Part shown: positions 24,301-35,741 of the stretch, in pieces
How the letters are laid out: every line of letters starts with the position of its first letter
Position numbering within the stretch: the first letter of the stretch is position 1
Assembly: GCA_963922205.1 (NCBI GenBank)
Contig: CAWUHX010000352.1
Coordinates: 186,001 to 250,000, forward strand
DNA length: 64,000 nucleotides
From: Romanomermis culicivorax
Taxonomy: Eukaryota > Nematoda > Enoplea > Mermithida > Mermithidae
Direction of reading: 5' to 3'
Notes under the pieces: model-generated
What the model saw: only the letters and a program-made list of their open reading frames with translations
Database searches by the model: none
What the model was told of the DNA's origin: nothing
Program-made: the position numbers and the translations under genes

Positions 24301-26345
24301 CTACTCTGATAAACACCGAAATCGAAGTTGATCGTCTGAATTGTTTGCTTTTGATGCAGCTGCTCTGAGGTTGATCTTTCGCCTAAGTTTTCATTGTTGT
24401 GTCCATTATGACGCGACATTGTAGTCATAAGCAACTTTGATTTATAATAAGGCTGAATGGGCACTGCGTTTTTCATCGACGGTAAATAATGGAACAAACC
24501 TTCGACAAAAGCTGTATAGTCCCGTTTCGTTTTCAGATATACTAAATTTTTCTTCAGAATATCGTGAAATTTTTTGTGCATAGTTCCGTCCACAAAATCA
24601 TCTGGAATCAAATTTGAAATTTCCGTCCGTTCAATAGGCACTAAATTTCTCAGGTCTTTTTCGTCTAATTTCTCAAAACCAACGCTTACGAATTGGAAAA
24701 TAAAGTCTTTAAGTTCGTACGCATTTGGGTTCAGAAAATTTTGCATGGTGTGCTCATATTTCATGCAAATTTTGATCCTTATAACGTCAGAGTCAGGAGT
24801 TTTTGACGACGATGGTCGTGGTATTGAATGACTTCTTTGTTCGTGATTGATAGAATATTCATCGATATCTAGGAAAATTTTCATATTGGATCCCATGATG
24901 AAAAATTTTGTCAGAGTGTTTTCACTTTCCTGGATATCATTTACCAAGTAAACTTGGTACTTATTGTCTTTCTCCATTGTATGAAACATGCCCAATAAGT
25001 ACCTGCTCAAATAATTTTTATCTTCAATATCCTGCATAATTGATGTCAATCTGATCTTGTTCATTTCGGAAGTAAAAAATTCTCTCATGTCCTGAATTTG
25101 GACTTGATAATCTTGAGAACTCATAGTTGAAACGTAGTAAGATTCTAGTTTTTCCAACAAATCTTCATTTATTCGGAATGTATTAATTTTTGTATTTATC
25201 ATAATCCTCCTCCTGCTGAAATCTGCTCTTACGAAAACTTTGGCTTTTGATAAGGTATCTTTAGCGTGTGATTCTTCTATAATATTCGGATTTTGGGGTA
25301 AACGATTGCAGAAAGTTGCGATTATAGGTACTTTTTCAAAGATCTCGCGGTTCAACGTGTTAGAACGATATTCAACAGTCATGACGTAAGAATAAAGATC
25401 AAAATTTTCCGTGTATTCGACGTTTACTGTTATGGGATACTGTGACGTCATAGCACTGAACATACCATGAGCGAAGCCACATTCCAGACCTTTGTAGAAT
25501 GGTTCAATATTCAAATCGGTGTATATTTCGTCGAAAATATTATTCATTGTACCGAAAAATGCGACCGTTCTTTCTTGAGCATGCCGGGAATCAGTATTGA
25601 ACATTCTGCTGAATAAATGATCCAATAGAAGATCATTTTGATGTAGTTTCTGGAAGTAACGATGATTCATAGGAGCCACGTCGGGGTAAAATTTTACATG
25701 GGTCACAGGTTTTTGACCGAAATGAATTTCAGGCGACGGTAAACGGCGAAATTTTGTTTCGACCAATTCTTCATCGTTGAAAATAGGGGAAAATGTGACA
25801 GCGAATTCATCTATGTCGACGGCGAATGTTTTCAAATCATCCAAATCAATGTTGATCACTGATGCCATTTTCTCGATCTCCGATTTTGATATCAATCTCG
25901 GTAAATCGTATTTTTTTATATCGGTCAAGTCGTCGTAATCGAAAAAGAAATTTCGAACAAGAATCTTATGCTGCCTCACGATGAAACACTTTAAGAATGT
26001 TGACCTTTGGTTCATACTGTCTCTGGGTGTTTGAAAATCTATAACTTGATCATCATCCGTGCTGCTAGAATATTCTCCAGAAGAGGTGAAGTCATCTTCT
26101 AACTCCCTGATCTTGGCCGTCACAATCATAATTTCTTCTATACCAAGTTCCTTCTTCAAACTCTGACTTCTAGCTAAAGTGGTCAAAAATCCGATTAGAA
26201 AATGGAAAGTATAAAATCGGCCGTCCAAAGGGGCGTGGTATAAATTTCGGGAGTTGGTGTTGAACAAGAAATCGAAAGAAGGTCCATTGTTTTTGGTAGT
26301 ATCGATGAAAGATTTTGCTAGGTCGTAATGAGGTGCGATGTTCAT
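21312..26345 (-). CDS. Large toxin-like protein, TcdA/TcdB pore-region-like, intronless
   Basis: A single uninterrupted frame of 1677 residues from ATG at 26345. Residues 1-735 are mostly hydrophilic and unrecognised, with a bipartite basic cluster at 697-713 (RKRK..SKRAK) and a furin-like RRKR at 760-763. Residues about 795-950 are alternating hydrophobic and amphipathic segments (e.g. VEGLASITGPVGLALGTVAV), which I read as resembling the pore-forming region of large clostridial-type toxins (TcdA/TcdB pore family). After it come LGSGEDEVLGF and GGGRKKIFGGNDRDLF at about 1122-1157, reminiscent of the glycine/aspartate repeats in bacterial toxin C-termini annotated as DUF3491. I see no signal peptide. 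Every other host gene here has introns, so a 5 kb intronless frame suggests horizontal acquisition or retroposition, although base composition matches the surroundings. The frame is intact, which implies selection or recent arrival. The family assignment is from memory of motifs and is uncertain; the activity, if any, is unknown. Confidence 0.55.
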   Translation of the reverse strand: MNIAPHYDLAKSFIDTTKNNGPSFDFLFNTNSRNLYHAPLDGRFYTFHFLIGFLTTLARSQSLKKELGIEEIMIVTAKIRELEDDFTSSGEYSSSTDDDQVIDFQTPRDSMNQRSTFLKCFIVRQHKILVRNFFFDYDDLTDIKKYDLPRLISKSEIEKMASVINIDLDDLKTFAVDIDEFAVTFSPIFNDEELVETKFRRLPSPEIHFGQKPVTHVKFYPDVAPMNHRYFQKLHQNDLLLDHLFSRMFNTDSRHAQERTVAFFGTMNNIFDEIYTDLNIEPFYKGLECGFAHGMFSAMTSQYPITVNVEYTENFDLYSYVMTVEYRSNTLNREIFEKVPIIATFCNRLPQNPNIIEESHAKDTLSKAKVFVRADFSRRRIMINTKINTFRINEDLLEKLESYYVSTMSSQDYQVQIQDMREFFTSEMNKIRLTSIMQDIEDKNYLSRYLLGMFHTMEKDNKYQVYLVNDIQESENTLTKFFIMGSNMKIFLDIDEYSINHEQRSHSIPRPSSSKTPDSDVIRIKICMKYEHTMQNFLNPNAYELKDFIFQFVSVGFEKLDEKDLRNLVPIERTEISNLIPDDFVDGTMHKKFHDILKKNLVYLKTKRDYTAFVEGLFHYLPSMKNAVPIQPYYKSKLLMTTMSRHNGHNNENLGERSTSEQLHQKQTIQTINFDFGVYQSSNELDDQKIANFGTDRKRKLDITEQTQSKRAKFDSKHFIHSEEKNFLTSLTEQKLKYATSESIFYDFTIHINLPDCGTRRKRSGFCEYKNTAYTAEPYRSVSVKLQNHLEILQKTSSGIMVGLMVKDFTNHLIQKNWKGLLEDGAFIGSMGISSYASYKSQQIANIFLQSGKIVANRLISFGGAVASKVLSFYVIKHLVESIRAYSKDGESLVDVTTDSLFLAAETVQLTVEGLEICGLVEGLASITGPVGLALGTVAVLGSQIYHTVRRLENIQKEIYMTTYQKIKEGLSALFLNSDSNYVNNEINTLHANQYQMKLALHILNSHSTIKRVVVQSAIMSYGKLILNENTRVDFVHKKNVSIEKFSPESLANIFCHLGSEYHDYFRIDRYVSHFLFRILRPTLVNRDSEGRRIVYNTFLCENSFGVQDTKKRGATVTFYDLGSGEDEVLGFPDSPNYFSIGGGRKKIFGGNDRDLFILYNCSVNGNLNGLNSLDDELILSDQFCKDDSVMLTTNSILPLNQRHHTKINMNGIENFVGRNCSAEIMFASCNMRNLDLQGGKSRKNKDMIYIPWRTCSYELKIHVHSNTVIICKGNGIFYHILHTHITYITIHVRNQTSTTVHNFVIANKISDLKSVGMLKLRSKNANYFRICIIPDKCTVIGINKISTLNHIIFHFNDGSKLIFTDERPIMLINSVHSIEKSSNLYAKLSHINASLIISSENQSLISSGGFDTSRDHFYVNVVHNDPVHASHIICSQMKNVILLQDEESKKIIDLKLKPISVYTSGDVKKITIDLSVLHKQIRNLCISCDLRLKMTQLDASLELSVLLIGENLHKNISKIILVDGVIFFKQFEIINAGRIKIYRKQNGPFLLRPEPIMYNSKPTEVIILNRDHVEYDQIVRVARVASTFFYYKQNESNLIITNLADHIFFHERFYCTIVIEEFFVYGKMRTLNIDFNAGEMIINLKELHLNVLYLDDISKLFEILNFRENIFYRYSN

Positions 26346-27657
26346 GATATACCTACATAAATCTCAAATGTATGATAAGCAGCCATACATATAGAGCACA
26401 GGATATGTTTGTCGTTCTATTTGATGCAATCATAACATTCGGAAAATGGAATAAATAAAAAATTATCAACTGATCAGCAAACATGTGAATCAATACTATC
26501 AAAAAAACTGTTTTCATTGCATCATGTCAAATAAACAATATATGTTATTGCTTGCTTTATAATTTGGACCACGATTTCGATGCTCTGGTATTTTGGAGAC
26601 AGGTGGTTAAACTTGCTCGCAGGATGCAAATCTGAAAATTACCATACATATCTTCCTTTTTCCGCAAGTAGATGTAAGTTTGTGATAATTCAAAATCAGC
26701 CACTGAAGTTCGACGCTGAAAGTATTACTAATGGAAATCTTCCATAAATAAATCACGATTAATTTTAACTTCGAAAGAATTTTTAAGGTAAATTTTTCGC
26801 GTTTTGACGAAACGAATGAAAAATATATCTAAGTGATCAAACTTCTGTGGACGTTGGAAGATGGTGGACTTCGGTTAATTTCTACTCCAGAGTACTTTTG
26901 AAATTCATTAACGGTGTACGGTATAAAATTCATATTCAGGAAAATCTTATTTTCGTAGATCTTTCGTATAGTCAAACATGGAGTTCAATGGATTCAAACT
27001 ACAATATGTTTTTCTAAAAAATAATGGAATGCAAGTTCTTCTGTTAAACAAATCATCAAATGGCACTATAAATTTTTCGGTTCACTGATCAAGGCAATTG
27101 ATAAATTTTTCGTGACATTTTTCAAAAAATTTACCTGGGCTTAACTGATAGTTATGAATTTAGAAGTATTTCATGAATAACATTGAGAAACATGGTCAAA
27201 TAAAAATCGAATTCTTAGGATAAATGTCAGTTTTCACAGAAAATAATGCGTTTGTCGATATTCATCTGTGAAAATCGATGCTTGAGACTAGAGTAAAAAA
27301 AAACATTTCGGCATACGAAGGTTTATTATCTACTCATAGATTTTTACGGATTATTTTACATTATGGGACTCGCTTAATAATAAAATGACCAGTTTGCAGC
27401 TCCAAAGTGCATTCATCTCACAATATTGGCGTTTATTTAACAAAAAACTTAGACTAACGGCAGTACGAATGAAAATTCACATGAAATTAAATTAACGCTG
27501 CTCAATGTGCATGTATAAATACTGCTTCTGTTTTTATAAAACATCAGATAAAATTAACAGTGTGCCGAAGACAACGCAAGAATGTTCTCATTCCAATTGC
27601 GTTCATTCTTATCATTACAGTACTAGATGTCATTTGACGAATTTTTCATCAACTCGC
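26346..27657. other. Upstream region of the toxin-like gene and 3' side of the Clc-like gene
   Basis: No exon recognised. An AG 7 nt before the start codon of the toxin-like gene (minus strand, TTTATGTAG) could be a trans-splice acceptor. A minus-strand AATAAA (plus-strand TTTATT at 27432-27437) about 220 nt past the Clc-like stop could be its polyadenylation signal. Confidence 0.4.
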
Positions 27658-30600
27658 TCATCGACCGTAGGTCAAATAACCGTAATAACCGGTGCCGGCT
27701 GCGCCGGCCCCCTGCTGCTGAGCGTAGGCCGGATAATTGTAGCCCGGGTAGGCGTACCCGTACGTTTGGTAATTATAGGGCGATACCATGGCGTTCTTGT
27801 TGTCGTAGTAATTGGTCATCATGTATGGGGCCCGTTTTTTCTCGAATTCGTCCCGTTCTTCCTCCTGCGAAAAAGGGAAAATAGAGTTTTGAAGTCTTGG
27901 ATATGCAAAGTCCGACATGCCCCCTTGCCACTCGTGGCCTTTTGTGTGAAAATTTGACACGTTCAGGCACTACCTTGAACTGCAGCTACATTTTCTATTC
28001 GTCTTTCCGCTCTAGAAAATTCAATAATCAAAAATATGGGGTGATCCAAGAAACATTACCCAGGCTCATCTCTAAATATTTCTCGATAAGATAACATGCA
28101 ATAGCTCATTTGTAAATCTTAGCCCAAAGCGCCTGTAGAGAAACCTTTAGTTATTACAAAAATCATTATTAGTTGAACTCATAGTCACACTTTAACGGCA
28201 GTTGTCATTTTTTCGAATTATTGATTTGTTAAATTGCGAACACATGATCGATGCGGCGATCTCACGAAAGTAAATTCAACATGGTAAACCTCTACTACGT
28301 TCATCGATGCGGTGAGGTCGCAGCCAAACTTTTATCCGAAGTTATGGAAGGCTTGTTGACTCTATTCAATAAATTTTTCCTTCATGATACAGACTTGATG
28401 ATCACTCTTTTCAACTATTTGAAGATTATAAAAATTGATTTCCTGATCTATAGCAAGACTGCGTTTGTCGAAAACTCCGACCGCTGCATCGAATATTTCA
28501 GAATGAATGGAGTCTAGTAAGCTTATTACTGTAATCAATGAAAAGATTTTCTACTCAGTTAACGGCAAACAGAACAGCTGACGATTTCCTTTAATAACCT
28601 GGTTAAGTGGTCAAAATTTATCGGGTAGCACTCAGTGTCGATACAGTTCTATCCAAATCAACAGCTGATAAGCACGATGTTTTTGTATGATCTTAACGTT
28701 CCGATTGTCAACAATGAATTTAGTGTTTTTCTACAGTACAAAGTTTTCTACACCGTGAACATTGCTTGCGTCTGTCATTTTGAATTAAATGGGATACAAT
28801 TCTTTGACTACCATACTGTAGAATTTGGCTGACCAAAAATTTTCAGATAAAACTTGGGCCGATCAAATCGTTCTCTCAATGTGTCATAATCAACTAAGGT
28901 CCATTGATCTTGAACTGATCAATGAAGCGGTCTCATCAAACTAAGCTCAACACTAAAAAATTATTGGGTTAATCAAGGAAAAAATTTGTTCGTCAATGAG
29001 CGGCAAACATAACAACTGAAAATTTTATTCAATAACCTGGTTGAATAGTAGCACTCCTCATGTACCGACGCAGTTTTGTCCAAATCGACAGTGACTAAGC
29101 ATAAGGTCTTAATCATTTTGGCTTTTCCCATTATCACGAAGAAGTTTAGCTTTTTTCTATAGTATAAAGTTTTCTATTAAGTAAAAATTGTGTATTAAAT
29201 TGAATCTAATTTTTTTGTGGCCTTTGCTTCGTCAATCATAAATTATTTTTCATTTATAAATAGCTTTTTCGGTCAAAGATCCCTAAAATTCTTAGCAACT
29301 GGGTCAAATAGTGAACACTCATTGAGCTTTTGTTAGGCATTTTACTATTTGTTACTGGTCCAGAAAAACACAGCAGAATTTGAATAACATTTTGAACCAT
29401 CCTGCATGTCCAGCTACTTTTCTGAGCATCCTCTTTGACATTATGAAATTTGAGGAACTGAATGGTAAGTTCCTAAATTCAAAGTGGTGGGATACTACAT
29501 TAAACTAGTTTTCTCACAGGAGTGCACATAAAATCTTAATAGAGATCACCTCTTTTAAAGATACATAGACCAATATTTTGCAATTCCTTTTATGAATTAC
29601 ATGATTTACATAACTCGGATAATTATTGCCTATTGTGAATATTCAAGATTGATCAATTCATGAAATAGTTGATTCCATCCGACTCATGTGCAGCCCTCTA
29701 GTTCTTTACTTATACGTGTATTTTTGACATAAAAGTCGTTTTTTCCGAGTGTCAAAAAGTTTCTTGTTGCCTCTTGATTGAAAAATATTACAATGTCAGG
29801 GAAAGCGCTGACAGACATTTTTTTTTCAAACAAAAAACCACATTTTTTTCAGACTGATCGTAGCAGTCAGGACTACAACTTGAAAGAAGTGAATGTCAGC
29901 CTGCGATGCACGATCATCCCCCGCCCACTGATTTCCTTGCGCTGCATACCGAGGCTCATTTGAAAACGAGTGGGGATTTTACACGCAAAATGTGGTTTAT
30001 GTCTTCAGGACTCCAAAGTGATGTTACTAACCGAATGCGCTGCAATCAACATACAATGAGAATTTAAAATAAATTTATTATTCAATTCGTTTTACACTTC
30101 CTGTGAATATTCTGTTATATATATGGAAATTTTTCATCAGTTCAGTCAGAGCCCAAATTATTCTACTAGTGAATATGGCTGACACTTATCCTAACATATC
30201 ATTTCAAGCTCATTATTATCTATGAACTTTTATCGGTTTTATTTGATCCATACACTTTCTCCAAACATTGGTAGTTATATTGATCACAATTTTGATGTTT
30301 TTTGAACCATTTACTCAAAATTACGGTTCCAAATTTTTCCGAATTTTACTTTATCAGTGCGTTACGGTCACTTTGATATAATCCACCCTCAAGTTTTGCT
30401 TGCAGGTCGTGATAAAAAATAATACGAGATACAATTTATGCATGAAAACCCAATGCAGCACTTACTTTTAGAATTCTGTAGGCTGCCAACATCAATATCG
30501 ACGCGATAAGAATACAACAAATGCCAACCCAAGCCACAATGTACGACCAACCGTACGATATATCAGTGTTCGATCGTAGAATCTGAAATAGCAATGCAAT

Positions 30601-33600
30601 GGTGAAGTTTCAGGCAAGTTACAAGAAGCCGAATCGAGTTCTCAACATTACTACTCCTGTCGAGAGTGATCGCAGCAAGGAAAATCTGGTGGCGGTCATC
30701 CAAACTTCAACCATCATTAACTTAATCAGGAATGAAGACAAATTGTTTAAATTATTTTTTTAGTACAACGATATCTATGGATTGATGCCCAATTTGTTGC
30801 ATTTTGGGATAAAAAATTCCTGTTCACCTTAGAAACTCACTATCTGTGGGACTTTGAAACACCTGTTTGGGTGTTTCAAAGTCCCACACCCAACCCCTAT
30901 GTAACAGATCTAGCTTACCGGTTCCCATGTTTTGTAGAAACCTGGTTGTTCGATCACCTCCCGCTGCATATAATCGACGCCGTGCCAAACGGCCATCGCA
31001 GCGGCCAAAAATAAAGCTGAAAAAATTGAATTATTCTAAAGTTATAAATCACGCTGAGCTCTGTGCGATGAGCTCTCTAATTTGAAATAATTTTGTACCT
31101 CTTGACTTTGAGCTATCTCAAGTGTGTTCCATGAAATTCGGAACTAAGGTTTGGCAAAAAATTGCACTTTTTCTGCTGAATTTTTATTCTCAATCTCGTG
31201 TATTCCTCAGTCTCAAATTTCACCTACTAGCAAAAAGCAGCAGAATTCCCGTCGAAAGTATCAAACTGGCACTTCGCCTCCAGCATCCACAGACACCGCA
31301 AAGTAGGCAGAAAAACAAGAAGGCCAATCCTATGATATAAAATGCGACGCATGTTCTCATCAGATCTGAAAGATGAAGCGACAAATGATACAACAAAGTG
31401 AGAGACCTAAGTCATCGCTTACGCATTCTGGTTTTTTCGTCATCCGATAAGCTATCGTAACTTCTTGAATCATCGGTGCCGATTCTGTAGTCTTTGATAT
31501 TGACGCAATTTTGTCCAAACGGATCGTAATAAGAATTGGTACCTTCAAGAGAAAACATCGGTTCGACTTCAAAAGGCAGATAGTCCTGAAGGATGAATGA
31601 ATTGGAAAATAGACTTTGATTAGACTTCATAAATTTTCGCTTTGAATAGGACTAATAAAAATTGGCCTTCTATTCTGTGCATTTTGAGAAGAAAAGGAGC
31701 AGCGGTCATTATCTCCAATACTTGAACTGCTATGCACATTTAGAATATTCTGTATGATTTCTTTACTGTAAGACACACTGGGTGTTGATGATATATTTGA
31801 TTCTGACAGAGCGGGTGAAAATTGAATCAACCTTGGTCAGAGATTTTTTCCAGAGATTTACGATCTAGACATTAACTTCACACCGCCTGGAAAGCTATAA
31901 ATCTTAAATCGGGTCTTTTTTTTGGCGTTAATATCACGAAAATAGACTGCAGTTTGGCGAACTATTTAATGTTTTTTGTTTTCAACTTTTATTTTCTATT
32001 TGTGCCCTAGATTTTATTTTTGCTCATTATGTTTTACCTTAATTCGAAAATGTTGAACAACTACGTGTAACCCATTTGGAAGCATGGTCAGGTACAATTG
32101 TTAAGCAGGTTGTCGAACGTCTATGGTGCTCACGGACTTACTTGTGAACGTTCAGATGAAATATATTCATCATTACATTCCTTGTCTAGGTCACATTTAT
32201 TGTACGTTGAAATTTAGCACGTACATTAGCAGCGACTTTTAGTCATTCACTCAATGATGGTATAATTCGTTGCTAATGAAGCAAGACTTTTCTAAAGTCA
32301 TGTGGTAATCAGTTAGTCATAATATCAAGAATCCACGTTGGAAAGCTTTGTGCATGAAATCCTACCGTAGAATTGCCATGAATATAAAATATAAAATTGC
32401 AATTCGTGAATTCATCAGAAAAGAATAAGAATCCATTGAACGAGACGCAAGTTTTATACTCCGTTTCTTTCGAAATTTTTCTCAATATTAAAACTGGAAA
32501 GCAAGTAAAACATAATATTTTGCGATTTTCTGCTAAGCCGCTGTATCATGTACGACTAGAATTTCTGAGTAAACTCAGCTAACCGATAACAATTTGCGTA
32601 AAAAAATCTACCGTAAAGTTTTGGGTTAACAATTGTAACGACAAATTTCTGTGCAATTTAGGAGCATTCAACGGCCTGTTGACGGATGCTCTTTTGGAAA
32701 AAGAATCACGAAATGTGGATCTTTCTTGGTGAACTTTTTTCATAAACTTATCTGTTCTCAACATACCACTCAAACCAGAGTCTCTCCAAACCGATCCGAT
32801 GAAAAAGTTTGGCTACTTTAAAATCAAATGTGCAAAATTTTCGCTGCTGAATCGTTGTCACTGCAAAAAGGAAAATCAACTATCTTTTTATCGCTTTGTC
32901 TTATTCTATTCAGTCGTATGTGGCTTATCTTCCTTGAAATTCTTGTATGTAAATGATAAAACTGGAAAAAACGAATTTGCACATGCTCGCGGTTTTCTAC
33001 CAAACCATCTGCATAGCACTGGAACTTGTGAGAATACTGAAATAACTTTTAGCAATTTTTCAATAAAAAGTTCTATAGTAAATGACTGAAGACATCACTA
33101 ATTTTTATCATTTTTCAAGTTATAAATATTTTATAATAAACAGACTATAGTTATTAAGCTGCACAAGTTTTGAAAATTATGCCAAAAATATGGAAAAATT
33201 TGATTTTCTCATTTTTTGTATTACGCCCAAGAAAACTGGTTTCTACGTTGTCAAACAATATAAAATAGAACAAAAGCTGAATACAAGTTTTGAATAGAAT
33301 AGGAATTTGCCTGCTTGTCAATAAAAAATATGAACTACGGACCAATCAAACTTCAGAGGTAGCCTGTGAAAAGATGCGAACATTTGAATCCCGTACTCAG
33401 CTTTCGTAGTACTCGCAGTTTCTATTTTTTTGCGTTTTTTACTCATTTTTCTTCTTTTCTAAATGTTTCGCATTTCATGTTTGAACTTTTTGTTTTCGTC
33501 TCCCGGATTCCAAATGATAACCAAATATGACGAATAAAGTGTCAAAAGTGTAGCGAAATGTCATTCAAAATTTTATAGGTGACATCTCCCCACTGCTCCA

Positions 33601-35741
33601 AAATTAGGCTACAGTGAATTTCATAACGCCTGCGCTTCAGTATGCATATACTACAGTAACATGTTGAATTTCGGGCAGATTATTTCAAAATGGTAGGAAA
33701 TAATCATAAACAAAATAATGTTCCCACTCAAATTGGGCGTATACGCAAGGGAAAATTCCAAAGAAGTTCGTCAACTTTAATAGTTGTATAGACCTTGGCC
33801 GATGCCAAGTTTAGTGAGAAAGTGTATATCAGAATGTATAATAATAATAACGAATGATAAGGTCTTAGAAAACTTTTAAGTAAATGGCCATGAAAAACTT
33901 TTCTGCCAAAGATTAACGTAATCTAAACAACGAACACAGTTCGGATCACTGATGTGGTTCTCATACCTCATAATAGTTTTTTAACTTTTCTGCAAGCGCC
34001 TAATTAGTTAGCATATTTTTCGGGTAGGTTTAGTTCACAATAAAAACAAGCCATATTACGCATGGCGTCGAGCAAAAACTGAAAGGCAAGTTTAAAATCA
34101 CTAAAGATAATGGCTGTTTGGTAACATTGTTCATGTGGAAAACTGAGAGTATTCGAAAATATGTGCTTTCACGCGCATAATAAATAAAAAAAATTTGGTG
34201 CAGGTCACAACATTTTTTGACCACTTTGGACTCTATCAGGCACATGGAATGTTCGATCTCAGCTTAGTTATGACAGTGATTTCACTGAAATTACGTGAAT
34301 ATCAATAATTTTGGAGCGTTGAAACATGAAATGGGGAGTAACTGATTTCCTTTTATCAAAATACTTGCAAATATTATTAGTCACAAATCGTGCGGAACTG
34401 GAAAGTTGTGACCATCCAAATAGACCGTAGAAATTTTTCGGTAAAAAATTCTAGTGTGAAAACCTTGTAATCGAACTTGAGGTCAATGCTTATTTGAGCC
34501 AGTTTTCATTTCACGAGCATCTATAAAACAGACAATACATCAGTGCTGCTTTGATCTCTGAAATTCCTGAGGTGAATTAAGAGTCTTGTTGAAAAAACGG
34601 GCATGTAGAGTATCTTGGATTGATCAGCGTTTCAAAATACCCTAAAATAACCCACTTCCAAATTTTGGTAAAAAAGTAGGAGCATATTTCATTGGTCACG
34701 AAGTTTCAATCAAGATTTCACTTTTTTACACTCGCATTTTTTCACTTTGCCTTATTGCAGCTGACTTCAAATTAGAGTCACGCGTTTTTAAATATTTTAG
34801 AGATGATTACTAATATTCCTATTGTCTGCTTTTTATAAAATACTTGTAAGTTGAAAAATGGTAACAATCAATGCATCGTCAAAACCGTCTACATAAGCAG
34901 CTTTTGCTGTGAAACTTTTTACTCAAAAATTTTCTAAAGGTCAGTCGAGTAAGCTCAATTATTAGTCCTTATGATACAGAGTTTAATAAATAAAAAATCG
35001 CAAAAGGATAAACTAGTACTTGCTCCCCAGTTTTATTTTCTAGAAGCATTTCAAGAAAAACCTACCATTGAACGAATTTAACATATTGTTGACCTCACTG
35101 CAGGTATAATTGATAATGTAATACTTTTGACCAGAGTTACTTTAGATCGAATGATTTGTGGTCAAAGAAAGAAAAAACTTTAAAAAACTCGTTATTGTCG
35201 TAAGCGCAAAAATTTGCTACTATAAAAGATATTTAGGATTTCTGCTGATATTCAGCCCATGTGCAGCAAGCTGTCTGCGCAGAATCAAAACCTTATTTTT
35301 TACTCTTACTTAGTAAAAATAGTGAGGTTTAGTTTAGTTTGCCCACAAATTTCCAGTGCTTTGCGATATACATTTTGGCAGGAAATGGTAAAAATATGAA
35401 ATCGTACTTGCTTTCCACTATTAAAAATTTACTAGCTTCTGAGGAAAAAGAGACTATAGTTTTATCATTTCCAATCCATATCCCAATTTCAAAGCATTTC
35501 AGTGCTCACCATCGGGTAGCTGCGTCGGGAAACATTTCCTGAATAAACCGTACGTTCTATCGAAGTAAATATCGCTCCTGTTGGCCCTCCTGACTTGTTC
35601 GTTGGTGGCCAGAGCGGGCAATATTTTACTCCTATCCACTTTATATTCTTGCCAATTGTTAGTACCGAAAGCTAAAGCTACCAAAACGATGCCGACCAAA
35701 GCAAAAATCGTGCTCAAAATGAGCACTAGACGAGAACTCAT
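27658..35741 (-). CDS. Four-transmembrane claudin/Clc-like protein, multi-exon
   Basis: Minus-strand exons: 35741-35510 (start ATG, MSSRLVLILS..), 31585-31423, 31365-31228, 31016-30919, 30582-30466 and 27864-27658 (stop). From the second listed exon onward all phases agree. Transmembrane segments are in exon 1 (LVLILSTIFALVGIVLVALA), exon 3 (VAFYIIGLAFLFFCLLCGVC, then SLILSTGILLLFA running into exon 4) and exon 5 (SYIVAWVGICCILIASILML). The first extracellular loop carries NNW, YGLFRKC and a second cysteine (FGQNC), the pattern of the claudin/PMP22 superfamily. The cytosolic tail is rich in Tyr, Gly and Ala and ends TGYYGYLTYGR. Such proteins act in cell junctions or as membrane-protein partners; nematodes have a Clc-like family of this design. 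Exon 1 ends in phase 1 but the next exon starts in phase 0, so at least one exon in the 3.9 kb intron is unidentified. Confidence 0.8.
28250..29260. repeat. Dispersed noncoding repeat within the Clc-like intron
   Basis: Two tandem diverged units sharing AATAACCTGGTT and TCCAAATC[AG]ACAG words (28530-28680 and 28980-29110). Further copies occur near 57125-57430 and, inverted, near 60390-60600. The left part encodes a chance frame similar to one in the inverted 60.4 kb copy, caused by the shared DNA. Confidence 0.5.
29850..29970. repeat. Second dispersed repeat, copies at 29.9 and 61.0 kb
   Basis: GTAGCAGTCAGGACTACAAC, then GATGCACGATCATC and TGATTTCCTTGCG, resembles 60965-61085 (GTAGCAGTCAGACGAAC.., GATGCAGGTTTATGG) and 61097-61190 (GGACTACAACTT.., GATGCATGGTTATC). 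Noncoding. Confidence 0.5.
31626..31815 (-). other. Candidate alternative terminal exon of the Clc-like gene
   Basis: After a pyrimidine-rich acceptor (CCCGCTCTGTCAG), this stretch starts in exactly the phase that exon 1 of the Clc-like gene leaves open. It encodes a Ser/Asn-rich tail (SNISSTPSVSYSKEIIQNIL..) ending in TGA. If used it would give a one-transmembrane truncated product. Alternatively it is chance, or contains an internal donor I could not identify. Confidence 0.25.
31830..35509. other. Long intron of the Clc-like gene
   Basis: AT-rich. At least one unidentified exon should be here by phase reasoning, but I could not select one among several weak candidates. Confidence 0.35.

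Noticed and set aside
27505-27957. 150-residue plus-strand frame
   Set aside because: Antisense to the last exon of the Clc-like gene, which has splice-consistent, family-like coding content.
28251-28517. 88-residue frame similar to one at 60392-60631 on the other strand
   Set aside because: Both lie in copies of a dispersed repeat; similarity follows from shared DNA, and the frames are not conserved at length.
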